Shown here: piece after piece, positions 44,883 to 52,969 of the stretch | How the letters are laid out: every line of letters starts with the position of its first letter | Position numbering within the stretch: the first letter of the stretch is position 1 | Origin: Paulinella micropora | Taxonomy: Eukaryota; Cercozoa; Imbricatea; Euglyphida | Reading direction: 5' to 3' | NCBI GenBank assembly: GCA_009731375.1 | Contig: BJOX01000216.1 | Location: forward strand, 11,566-75,565 | Length of the DNA: 64,000 nucleotides | The notes under the pieces: generated by a model | Seen by the model: the letters and a program-made list of their open reading frames with translations, nothing else | What the model was told of the DNA's origin: nothing | Databases searched by the model: none | Position numbers and translations under genes: made by a program

Positions 44883-45499
44883 TGAAGCCGAAAAAGAAAG
44901 CTGCCACAGACCACTGTTAAAATTGCATTAGGTCAAATCCGGCCAAACGATATTGAAATACTGGGAAAAAAAATGGGTGCACCTGACACCCGAAAAACTG
45001 TACCTTTTACCTGCTATCCGGGGGGTGATGCCTACACAAGAGCGAAAAGCAACAAAAGATTAAAATAGCGAAAGAGAAATTAGCAAAGTGTAGAAAGGCT
45101 TATGTAGGCGATGATGAAGAGATAGAGAAAAAGATAAACCGCATGGCCGAAATGAATGTTGCTAATGATATTATTAATGGAAAAGACCAAGATGATACAC
45201 CAGAAGAAAGCAGTGAGAGCGATGAAGAATGTGATTTTACTGATATCATTGCTGAAAAGATGGCTAAGATGAAAATAAGAAGAAAGAAAGCGGAAGCAAA
45301 GAAGAAAGTAAGCAAAAAGTCTGTGCCTGAGCCTGAACCTGATGTGAGTGNNNNNNNNNNCGAAGAGCCGAAGCCTAAATCTAAAAAAGGAAACGGAAAG
45401 AAGTCAAACATATCTGTTAATGTTTATAATCAAGCAGAGAAACCAAGCAAGAAAGAACAAAATAATGATGATGTCTCAAGAATGTTTTTAAAGTTTTAG
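44883..45499 (+). pseudogene. unidentified element protein, acidic C-terminal half, frameshifted
   Basis: The first frame (TTVKIALGQIRPNDIEILGK, TVPFTCYPGGDAYTRAKSNK) is cut at a stop near 45062. Another frame continues at once (KEKLAKCRKAYVGDDEEIEK) to 45499, so one base is missing in an A run. The C-terminal half is acidic, then Lys-rich (KSKKGNGKKSNISVNVYNQA). The N-terminus lies beyond the gap at 44873-44882 and another 10-N gap sits at 45351. No family recognised. Confidence 0.5.
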
Positions 45500-45602
45500 A
45501 TATTTGTTTCAGACTACGTCTTCAACAAACATCGTCTGCGATTAAATAAAAATGAAAAGAAAAACGATGTTTGAAAACGACGAAGTCGTCTTTCAAATAT
45601 CA
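45498..45602. terminator. large hairpin between convergent genes
   Basis: Left arm from GATATTTG through AAACATCGT pairs imperfectly over about 40 nt with the right arm ACGATGTTT through CAAATATC. It lies exactly between a plus-strand stop (45499) and a minus-strand stop (45603), so it probably ends transcription from both sides. Confidence 0.65.
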
Positions 45603-45866
45603 TTAGTAATACCAAAGGAAATGATAAGAATAATAATTACTATACTCCGGATTATTATAAGTTAATTCTCCTTTTGAGTTTCTTATTGCTTTTGCTCTTG
45701 CTCTATAGTTTTTTCTTCTTTCTTTATCCAGATGGTCTAAATGTGAGTATAACCCTATGCGGTCTTTATAGTGCTGATATTTTAAGTGTCCGAAATGAAT
45801 TGTCTTACCTTTTGGTGTAATGATTTTATATTTTTTGTTTTTGACATTTGACTTTGAAAATCTCAT
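45603..45866 (-). CDS. DUF5754-like protein, 87 aa
   Basis: Start set at the ATG at 45866 (MRFSKSNVKNKKYKIITPKG) because the shared TATATA box lies just upstream and the longer frame would run over the divergent gene. KTIHFGHLKYQHYKD, DKERRKNYRARAKAI and a C-terminal YSYHFLWYY follow the I-H-F-G ... D-x-x-R-R-x-x-Y-x-x-R ... W/Y-S pattern of a small family found in giant viruses and Polinton-like elements. Function unknown. Confidence 0.65.
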   Translation of the reverse strand: MRFSKSNVKNKKYKIITPKGKTIHFGHLKYQHYKDRIGLYSHLDHLDKERRKNYRARAKAIRNSKGELTYNNPEYSNYYSYHFLWYY

Positions 45867-45877
45867 TGATATATAAT
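45867..45877. promoter_or_regulatory. 11-bp divergent promoter region with TATATA core
   Basis: TGATATATAAT separates the ATG codons of the DUF5754-like gene and the integrase. The AT core reads TATATA-like on both strands. Similar boxes lie just upstream of many other starts in the element. Confidence 0.55.
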
Positions 45878-46952
45878 ATGGATAATAAACATACTCAGCA
45901 ACAAGAAACTCCTGAGCAGACAGAGAGGAAAGAAAAACTTGAAGAAGTGGCCGAGATACATTTTCAATCAAAGCCCGCTAAGATATGGAACACGATAACC
46001 TCACCAGAAGCAAAACCACTAAGTCAAGTATTTATTGATTTAATGGATATGTCAAAGGTGGCGACAAAGAAAGGTAATGCTAACTATAATTTTGGATTAG
46101 TTGCTATTGATGTATATAGCCGTCGTGGGTGGATTGAGCCAGTCAAAAATAAAACAACTGGTTATGTCTTAGAAGGGTTAAAAAAAATATTTACAAAAAA
46201 AGTTCCTGAAAGAATTACTTCAGATAATGGTGGTGAGTTTAAGGGACAAGTCAGTGAATATTTCAGACAAAATAATATTGAACATAGAACTGTCCAAGTA
46301 GGCGATCACAGAACAATGGGTATAATTGATAGGTTTATTAGAACAATACGAAATGAATTAAACTTAATATGGGAATTCAATGAAAATTTTCAATGGGTTC
46401 CTATTATTCATGAGGTTGTTGATGCTTATAATAAAACATATCATACAACAATTAAAGCAGTTCCGATTAATGTTTTTGAAGGAACCGAAAAGAACACTCA
46501 GGAAATCTACCGAAATCCTTTAATTAATGAATTCNNNNNNNNNNGTGCCAATTAATGTTTATGAAGGAACCGAAAAGAACACTCAGGAAATATACCGAAA
46601 TCCTTTAATTAATGAATTCCCTAAGGGAACTAGAGTGAGAAAGGAACTTGAACGAACTATTTTTTCTAAAAGTGATAAACAATTCAGTAAAACTATATTC
46701 AAGGTAAAGGGCCGAAAAGGCTTCAAAGTTATACTCAGTGAAGAGGACTTAGTCCGACTGTCAGAATTATTAAAGACTAATGTTGAAGAGCACCATAAAG
46801 AAGAAGGACCGAAAGAGCAATTATCGGACAAAGTAAAACAAATTACTAAAGAGAAAAAAAATATTAATTTATTAAAATCATTGGATGTAAAACCGGAAAA
46901 CATACGGAGCAGTGCTAGAATTAAAAAGAAAGTTGAAAAATTAGACCTTTAA
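45878..46952 (+). CDS. int: retroviral-type (rve) integrase of the element
   Basis: Catalytic Asp in VFIDLMDMSKV (residue 54 or 57), second Asp 116 in RITSDNGGEFKG. The third acidic position, in MGIIDRFIRTIRNEL, is Asp 151 instead of Glu. An SH3-like C-terminal part follows (FSKTIFKVKGRKGFKVILSE). No N-terminal HHCC zinc finger is visible. A 10-N gap at 46535-46544 is flanked by a diverged duplicate of about 75 bp (VPINV[FY]EGTEKNTQEIYRNP), so one copy of that segment is an assembly artefact. It inserts the element into host DNA. Confidence 0.9.
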
Positions 46953-46985
46953 TAAAAAATAAATTAAAACGAAACATTTGGTATA

Positions 46986-47047
46986 ACTTTTTCGTGTCGG
47001 TCCGTATTTGTTTAACATAGCATTAATATAGACCGACATGAAAAAGA
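46986..47047. terminator. hairpin between convergent genes
   Basis: ACTTTTTCGTGTCGGTC pairs with GACCGACATGAAAAAGA over about 16 bp across a 28-nt loop. It lies between the integrase stop (46952) and the opposite gene's stop (47059). Confidence 0.7.
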
Positions 47048-47058
47048 TAGTTTTTTTA

Positions 47059-47619
47059 TTAAGCAACCTGAGTAGCACTGTAAGTAGTTCGAACAGCCCT
47101 TCCGAAATGTGAAACAATTTCGGCCACGTTTGGCCACGACCTGACCATAATGAATGAATCTGGCTCGCCATTATTACCGACCAAAACAATTACATGGTTA
47201 GAAATTTCCGTAGGTGGAGTTCGATAACCCCACACAATTACAGGAATAGAATTCGGTCTTGCAGTGTCTGACCAATTCGCCACACCCGCCTCCCTGTTGA
47301 TTACAACATGGACTTCACTAATTCTGATGACTACATTACGACTGCCGACAGGACGCCCGCCTTTCTTGGCCCTTTTTTACGACCACCCCTTGGTACATTC
47401 CAATCAGGGGGCTGAATTGCTACATTATTTACACCTTCAATTACTTCCTAATCGAACAAGATAACGAAAAAAAACAAACAACAGAAGAAATGATTACCTC
47501 GACTGCTGGGTCTGGGACTTTTTTTTCCTCTGCTTGCTACACATAAACATAAATGAAATTAGTTGATAGTGACAAATTACCTCCTCTGGTTGCTCCTCTT
47601 CAGGCTCGTTGTCCGACAT
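47059..47619 (-). CDS. predicted three-exon AT-hook-like protein
   Basis: From the ATG at 47619, exon 1 (47581-47619) encodes MSDNEPEEEQPEE. A GT...AG intron of 44 nt (47537-47580) contains a CTAAT branch-like site. Exon 2 (47498-47536) encodes QAEEKKVPDPAVE. A pyrimidine-rich GT...AG intron of 50 nt (47448-47497) follows, then exon 3 begins EVIEGVNNVAIQPPDW. Both exons are 39 nt and phase 0. Exon 3 reaches a basic segment, and one base seems missing in an A run near 47375. The other frame goes on with GGRPVGSRN (AT-hook-like) and VIVWGYRTPPTEISNHVIVL to 47059. Splicing is predicted, not shown. Function may be DNA binding. Confidence 0.55.
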
Positions 47620-47902
47620 CCTACAACACACAAAAACAGCGGAGGTTTGGTCTTCTTGACTTGCCCACTTCGGGAATTCTGAAAAAGTCCAAGAATGAAA
47701 AAAAAAGAAACAGACAAAAACACGTGATAGAATTTTCTGGAATTCTGCTGACAATTTCAAACGCCGATAAAAAAGGAAAAGCACAAATTTTTTATACACC
47801 GCACACCTAGGCGTTGTCGCTAAAATTACACCGTCCAAGTTTTTGTACTGGACAACTTTTTGCTTTTTAGAGTAGCCTTAACAATACAAAGTGCGAACAA
47901 GG

Positions 47903-48384
47903 ATGAGCGAAGATGATGGAAGAAGCGAGAGCGATGAAGAGTATGTTGAACGAGAAAGTCCAAATAAGTGGTTAGAGAAATTAAGAGATAAAAATCGCGC
48001 ACAACTAATTATATATAAATCAAAAAGTGAAGTAAAAATTGACAATATTCGAAGCAAAAAGGAGCAGAAACAACAAGAGTTATTGGAATTGGAGAAACAA
48101 GAAAAAGCAGAACAAAATAAATTTTATGCTATCAATGAATTGCTGAATAAGAAAAAAGAAGAAATAGACCGAAAAGAACGAATTGAACAAATGAAAAGAG
48201 AGGAGAAAAGAGAAGAAGAAAAAAGAAAGAGACAACTTAAGTTATTTGAGCAGTGACTTAGTGCCGAAAATCAACCCATGGGTGTAGAGGATGAATTGAA
48301 TGCCCGTAAGATGATTAAGAATGGAAAAACACATTATGAAATAATTCAATTGTATGAACAATACAAAAGACGCAGAATTAATTG
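47903..48384 (+). pseudogene. coiled-coil protein, interrupted by in-frame TGA
   Basis: From the ATG at 47903 an acidic head (MSEDDGRSESDEEYVERESP) leads into a long charged coiled coil (KKEQKQQELLELEKQEKAEQ, EQMKREEKREEEKRKRQLKL). A TGA at 48254 is followed in the same frame by another 42 sense codons (MGVEDELNARKMIKNGKTHY) up to a stop at 48384, so the original protein was probably about 160 residues. No enzymatic motif. It may be structural or regulatory. Confidence 0.55.
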
Positions 48385-48553
48385 AAAAAGTAGTTTTCAC
48401 TACTAACTCCTTTAGCACATAGGAGTATAAACTAGTGTGCTTTCAATTTAAAAAAATTAGGCAAAAGCCCTCTTCATTTCAAATGAATTTTATCTACCAT
48501 ACTTGTGTGTTTGGTAGGTGCCGGGGACTGAAGGAGACTTCAAAAGGTAATTT
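48385..48553. other. non-coding, between last gene and right terminal repeat
   Basis: AT-rich, with an imperfect CTCCTTTAGC...GGAGTATAAAC pairing near 48405-48430. No gene seen. Confidence 0.5.
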
Positions 48554-48707
48554 AATAATAATTATTTAAAGGTAGCAGTTTTTCTTTCTTTTGTCTGTCT
48601 GTATTTGTTATAAATAGGTAGTGGAAATAATGAATAACGGCTCTTAGTGTGGTTTCTGTGATGAAACTGCACTGAAAAAGTGTCCTGAAGTGCGACCCTA
48701 TACTACT
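48554..48707 (-). repeat. right terminal inverted repeat
   Basis: Reverse complement of the left terminus. The copies diverge abruptly inward of AATAATTATTATT. Confidence 0.95.
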
Positions 48708-48790
48708 GTAGTAGTAGTAGGAACAGCAGTAGTAGTATTGGTAGTAGTAGTAGTAGCAGTAGTAGTAGTAGTAGTAGCAGTAGCTGTAGC
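48708..48790. repeat. (GTA)n array to the right of the element
   Basis: GTA/GCA triplets like those left of the element (28010-28075), consistent with insertion inside one triplet array. About 500 bp from here to 49300 show no clear gene. Short minus-strand frames there may be the end of the Ngaro-type Gag or its tail. Confidence 0.8.
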
Positions 48791-49300
48791 AGGAGTAGAG
48801 AGCAAGGGGGCAGGAGAGAGAGGGGGAGACACACTGACATATGAACAAGAAGGAGACAAAGGAAGAGAAAAGAGAGAGGAGGTAGGTACTTCCCCATCCA
48901 CTTGGGGGCTTACTGGGGGCAAGTTGCCTCGTCTCCGACTCAAGGAGATGTTGGCCACCCCACCTACAGAAGATAAACAGTGGGTGCTGCGATGCAAGGG
49001 AACAAGAGAACAGTTCGTACCCTCTGCCAGGTCACGGACTGCATCCTGGCAAAAAGGGTTTGCAAAGGAAGACCGACAGTCTTTGCTTTCCCTTGAAGAC
49101 TGAGCACCGGTGGCGAAAGCACGGGAAAAAGGGGATGTACGGGTGTGCGGTGGCACCACGGACAACGAGTCAGAGGTGCCACCCCCTCCACATACTGCGG
49201 TGTCGCCGTTTATTTTGAGCGTCGAAGTGTGCTGAAGGAAAAGGACGAGGCACGAGGCACGAGGCACGCGGTGTGCGACCACCAGGGTCCCACACACAGC

Positions 49301-50628
49301 TCACTTTTCGAAGATGAGCAACAGTAGACGTGTTCCCCCCAGTGGGGATGCTCGGCTTAGGTACCCTGAGGGAGACGGGTTCCACTGTGATACCCCTTCC
49401 CTCAGGGCTCCCTCAGTCATTTTTTCTCTTCCCACTTCCTGCTCTTGGCGTTGGGGCACGTCCTTCTTGTGGTCAAGCTTACCGGGGCAGGCCGGGCAGT
49501 AATGAAGGAAGCGACAGCTTCCCCAGAACTTACATTCTTCCCCGTCTGCCCAAGCAAAGCAAGCCTTGCTGACTAGCTTCCTCCCCTTGTTGTTGTTGAA
49601 GCCGCTGTAGTTACTGTCAGTGTGGTTGGACGACGTACCTGCCGTACCCCCGCCACCCTGACCTAACATCACATTAGCATCCGTTAGGTGAGCTTGTGCA
49701 AGCTGAACAGTTGTCAACCCTTTGCCCACCCACCCAATTGAGTCTGAATCCTTACTGCTGCGTCCCATCTGATGACAGACTTAAGCGTACACTTCTTCAA
49801 ATACAACTCCACCAACCTGTAATGCTCCCACATATCGTTTGCATGTTGTGTGTGGTGAACAGTGTATAAGTTAATAAGAATGTTGAGCTCGTCCAGAAAA
49901 GTAGTCACTTTATCTTTCGCTGCAACCTTCTCTGTCTCACCAAACAATCTTTTCTCTTTCGGAGGAGTTAGCTCGGTCAAGTTCACATACTCAAGGCCGA
50001 GCTTGATCTTCCTCAACACCTCCTTCACCTCATGCGACCCCGTCTACAACTAAATTCCTGTTCTAGGCTAGCTCGCTCCTTAGCGACGACATGTTTCGCA
50101 AACCGATCGCCTCGAGCAGGGAAGTGGAATCCAGACCTTCTGCTTGAGCTGCCTTGGAAATCTTGTCCCTTAGCAAGCTGTTCGCCTGTTGCACTTGTCC
50201 CAGCAGCGCGTCGTGAAGGTCACCTTCTTACCCCCTTCGTCCACCTGTCGATGCCTATCGAGCTGCTTTTGCAGCTTCTTTTGCTCCGCGAGCGCTTTGT
50301 TCAACTCCTCGCTGCCCACGTCGAGTCTCTGACTTTTGAACGGGGGAGGCCGAAGGCCGTCTTCGCCGTCCTTTCCGTAACGCTCCTCATCGCTTCCCTC
50401 CCCGTCCCCGAGTCTGCCCAACTCTTTGTCGACCACTCGCTTCCATACGACGTCCCCCGCCACGATCTGCTTTGCCAGCTGTGGACAGGTGAGCCTGTTG
50501 GCGTTGTCACGAGCATCTGCATCCGGGAAGTACGCGGCCTTGAGCTGACGCATGTTGACCAACGTGTAGAGGTTGCTGAGGTGGCTGGAAACAGCCTTCG
50601 CCTTCTTCCACAGCGAGAAATTTTCCAC
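49301..50628 (-). pseudogene. Gag-like ORF1 of the Ngaro-type element
   Basis: Three frames in order: 50628-50170 (AVSSHLSNLYTLVNMRQLKA, LAKQIVAGDVVWKRVVDKEL, then a coiled coil), 50028-49714 (DELNILINLYTVHHTQHAND) and 49768-49301 with the Cys/His-rich SKACFAWADGEECKFWGSCR and FLHYCPACPG. Such a C-x-W-N/A-x-G-x-C-x(6)-C-x-x-x-H finger near the end of Gag is typical of DIRS and Ngaro elements. Same strand as, and upstream of, the RT and recombinase at 24.3-27.3 kb, from which the viral element separates it. Confidence 0.75.
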
Positions 50629-50639
50629 TTGCAGGCTAG

Positions 50640-50882
50640 CCGGAAATGAAACAGCACATCCGAGTACTCATCCGGCCTTGAATTCAACCACCTGTCGGTG
50701 AGGAGGCATAGTACGATGAGTGTAGACTTCTACAACGAAGCAAAATAAAAGGGACAGACTTTGAGGCAGTGAATTTGAGGAAGTGAAAAATTTGCGCCGG
50801 CGCGGGCCGGCCGGCTAAACGTAAAAAAAGTAACCGCTCCATAAATTTTAACGTTGCGGCCTCCGGCCGGCGCTAACCTTAA
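50640..50882. other. GC-rich palindromic stretch at Ngaro/copia boundary
   Basis: GCGCCGGCGCGGGCCGGCCGGC near 50793 and CGGCCTCCGGCCGGCGC near 50858 are self-complementary GC blocks in AT-rich DNA, next to the point where copia RT sequence starts. It may be the end of the Ngaro-type element. Confidence 0.4.
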
Positions 50883-51516
50883 TTATAACTTATGTCTGGC
50901 TCAAGTTGATCTGCACGTAAAGAGAGTCGTGACTTAACGAATTTTACGCCCGCTTCGTCAGTCTTAACTTTATGAACAAAGTAAACCAACGGGTTTGACT
51001 CCTGTCTTCCTAACTTCATCGGCCGTCACCCATTCATAGGTTTTGAACTCCCTTAACGCTTTCAGTTCATTATCGATTCCTTTTTGCAAGTCTTTCAGTG
51101 TCATTCCTTCAACTAAGTCTGGGTAGATGAATATAAAATAACCACTTGCTTGCTTCATGAGAGATGCAATCATCCATATCATTCAATACATCATTCATGA
51201 GCGTAACATGAAGCGTGGATGTAGAACTTAAGTCAGTTTGCTTCATCTCTCGTTTGCCTGTGACTATATTGGCTGAGCTAACACTGTTGCTTTGCTCCCA
51301 AGTTAGTCCTTTTGGCGGGGGCTTCTTCTCAATGTACCGATTCGGGTCGGTATGAGGCTCTTCTGGGGCAGTGAAATCAGATGAGGGCATCAGTCCTGTA
51401 CTAAGGTTTGTGTCCTGATCGTCAGCTAAGCTTTGTTCAGTACTGATCTCGTCTTGCTGGTCTGATTTCTGCTCTTCCTGTAATCCTTGCTCGTGAGTTG
51501 GCGAATCTGGTCTCAT
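50883..51516 (-). pseudogene. copia linker and RT N-terminus
   Basis: Minus strand from 51516: acidic linker (TGLMPSSDFTAPEEPHTDPN), then KGIDNELKALREFKTYEWVT and KTGVKPVGL. In the next frame YFVHKVKTDEAGVKFVKSRL is the fingers start of copia RT. It ends at a stop near 50883 where other sequence begins. A same-strand RT remainder lies at 22.6-24.1 kb. Confidence 0.75.
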
Positions 51517-51596
51517 CGCTCTCTCAAGCGGTTGGATTGTTGTATGCCCGTGTGTCGTTTCTTTGAAGTGTGGTTGTTGATCCTCATCTTCATCGT

Positions 51597-52658
51597 CTAG
51601 AATGGCTTGGATTGGTGAAGGTTGATCTGTGGTGATTGTGTCTTTCTCACTCTTCCCCTCAGATTCATCACTCCATTATCTATCTGAGCGGTCACGCCTG
51701 ACAATAGTCCTATTTTGCGCGGGTTAAATCTAGCATTACGAACGCCAGCTATTACTCGCTTGCCATCCCATACACGATACAATTCTCTATGTATGTCGTA
51801 TCCTACTAACGTAACTACTTTGCCGGGCATAGCTCCCTTGCCGTCTGTCTTGCCTATGTGCATTCCTCCTCTACTACCGATAGGTTTTAACTGATGCATT
51901 GGGTGTTTTCTACCGAAAAGCTGTTAGTATGGGGACATACCCTTACGGGAACCAGTGGTTGCCGGGAGGATGTTCCAAAGTGTGGATGCTGTATGTTCCA
52001 TTTCGTCCCAAAAATTGGGTGGGAATCCAGCATGAATGCGCATAGCGCGTGCGGGTCCTCCTGTCGTTTGGTTCATTCTTTCCGCTGCCGGATTGCCATC
52101 TTTATCTTCTGTAGCTGCGTCTTGCCACACTATGCCTGGGTATTCCCTGCGCACCTCTGCGGGGGCAGTGAACTCCTGATCACAGCGTATTTCCTTGACT
52201 TTATTACTTGTTTGTGTTTCAAAGAAGCTGATGGCCTTCTTGAGACAAGTAATAAACTCATTCTTGTGAGCAAGATAGAAATCTAACTTGTAATAATCAT
52301 CAGTCACGGAAAATTTATATCTTTTGCCTGTCCTTGACATTTAATTTATTACACGCTAGGGTCCTTGCGTATCTAAGTGTAATATCTCTCCTGACCTATT
52401 GGCTCTGCGAATATGATTAACCGCAAATCTAGGAAGAACCTCAGCTTTGCCGATCATGCATTGTTCGCATGTGGCACACTCTTCCTTTGCGCTTTCCAAA
52501 GTTCCTCTATGTCCAACTGTTTTATAACCAGCCGCATCTGCGAAAGTAGTGGCTTTTCCGAAACCGAAATGTCCTATACTAGCATGAAGGATATCTATTC
52601 CGTCTGTCAGTGCTAGCGGGGTACTTAACAAACAAGATCGCGTTGTTGGTCCTATCAC
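51597..52658 (-). pseudogene. copia integrase
   Basis: Zinc-binding H-x-H...C-x2-C in the N-terminal part (GHFGFGKATTF, ECATCEQCMIGK), first catalytic Asp in EILHLDTQGP, second in EIRCDQEFTAP, Glu in GNPAAERMNQTTGG. The C-terminal region 51597-51899 carries VTLVGYDIHRELYRVWDGKR. Broken into three frames. Confidence 0.85.
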
Positions 52659-52965
52659 TATCTCTATTCTTGCTTAGCTTGAATCTATCACTATCTTTGA
52701 CTGATATGGGGCTTCCCTCCCCGATTACCCCAACATGGATTCGGTGCTCCTGAGGGAACATACCGCTGATTGATGCGAAGCGGTTTGTCCTTCTTCGTGT
52801 CCCATCGATACAATAGAGATTTTGTCAACCTCCCCCTGACCAGTATATCCCTGGGGTCTACCTTTAATAGGTTTCTTAAGGATAAACATCTGACCATTTT
52901 GGTGTACCACAGCTCTGTGGTGAAAATGATCCATGGGTCCAGTGGGTGCAATGTTGATAGGCATG
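52659..52965 (-). pseudogene. copia pre-integrase segment, cut at 52965
   Basis: AMPINIAPTGPMDHFHHRAV and VHQNGQMFILKKPIKG correspond to the stretch before integrase in the related element at 15.2 kb. Homology stops where the plus-strand MYND segment begins, so this element lacks its own gag and protease here. Confidence 0.65.
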
Positions 52966-52969
52966 GCCA

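Larger units (their letters stand above)
28076..48707. mobile_element. Polinton/Maverick-type element (Polinton-like virus), 20.6 kb
   Basis: Bounded by 154-bp inverted terminal repeats (two mismatches) that start AGTAGTATAGGG. GTAGTA flanks both ends (28070-28075, 48708-48713), a candidate 6-bp target-site duplication as known for Polintons, although the flanking GTA repeat weakens that evidence. Gene content is diagnostic: protein-primed PolB, retroviral-type integrase, major capsid protein, adenain protease, packaging ATPase. Base composition is far more AT-rich than the flanking retroelements. Size fits Polintons and Polinton-like viruses. Most genes are broken except the capsid gene. A virophage is less likely given the size and the Polinton-type polymerase, but I cannot place it phylogenetically. 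Confidence 0.93.

Noticed and set aside
28076-48707. Full reassignment of TGA to tryptophan in the element
   Set aside because: TGG is used throughout the intact capsid, fibre and protease frames, and TGA appears rarely. Kept only as a question to test.
22635-51182. Certain identity of the two minus-strand copia pieces as one element
   Set aside because: Order and strand fit, but both pieces contain an overlapping, differing stretch at the RT junction, so they may be separate elements.
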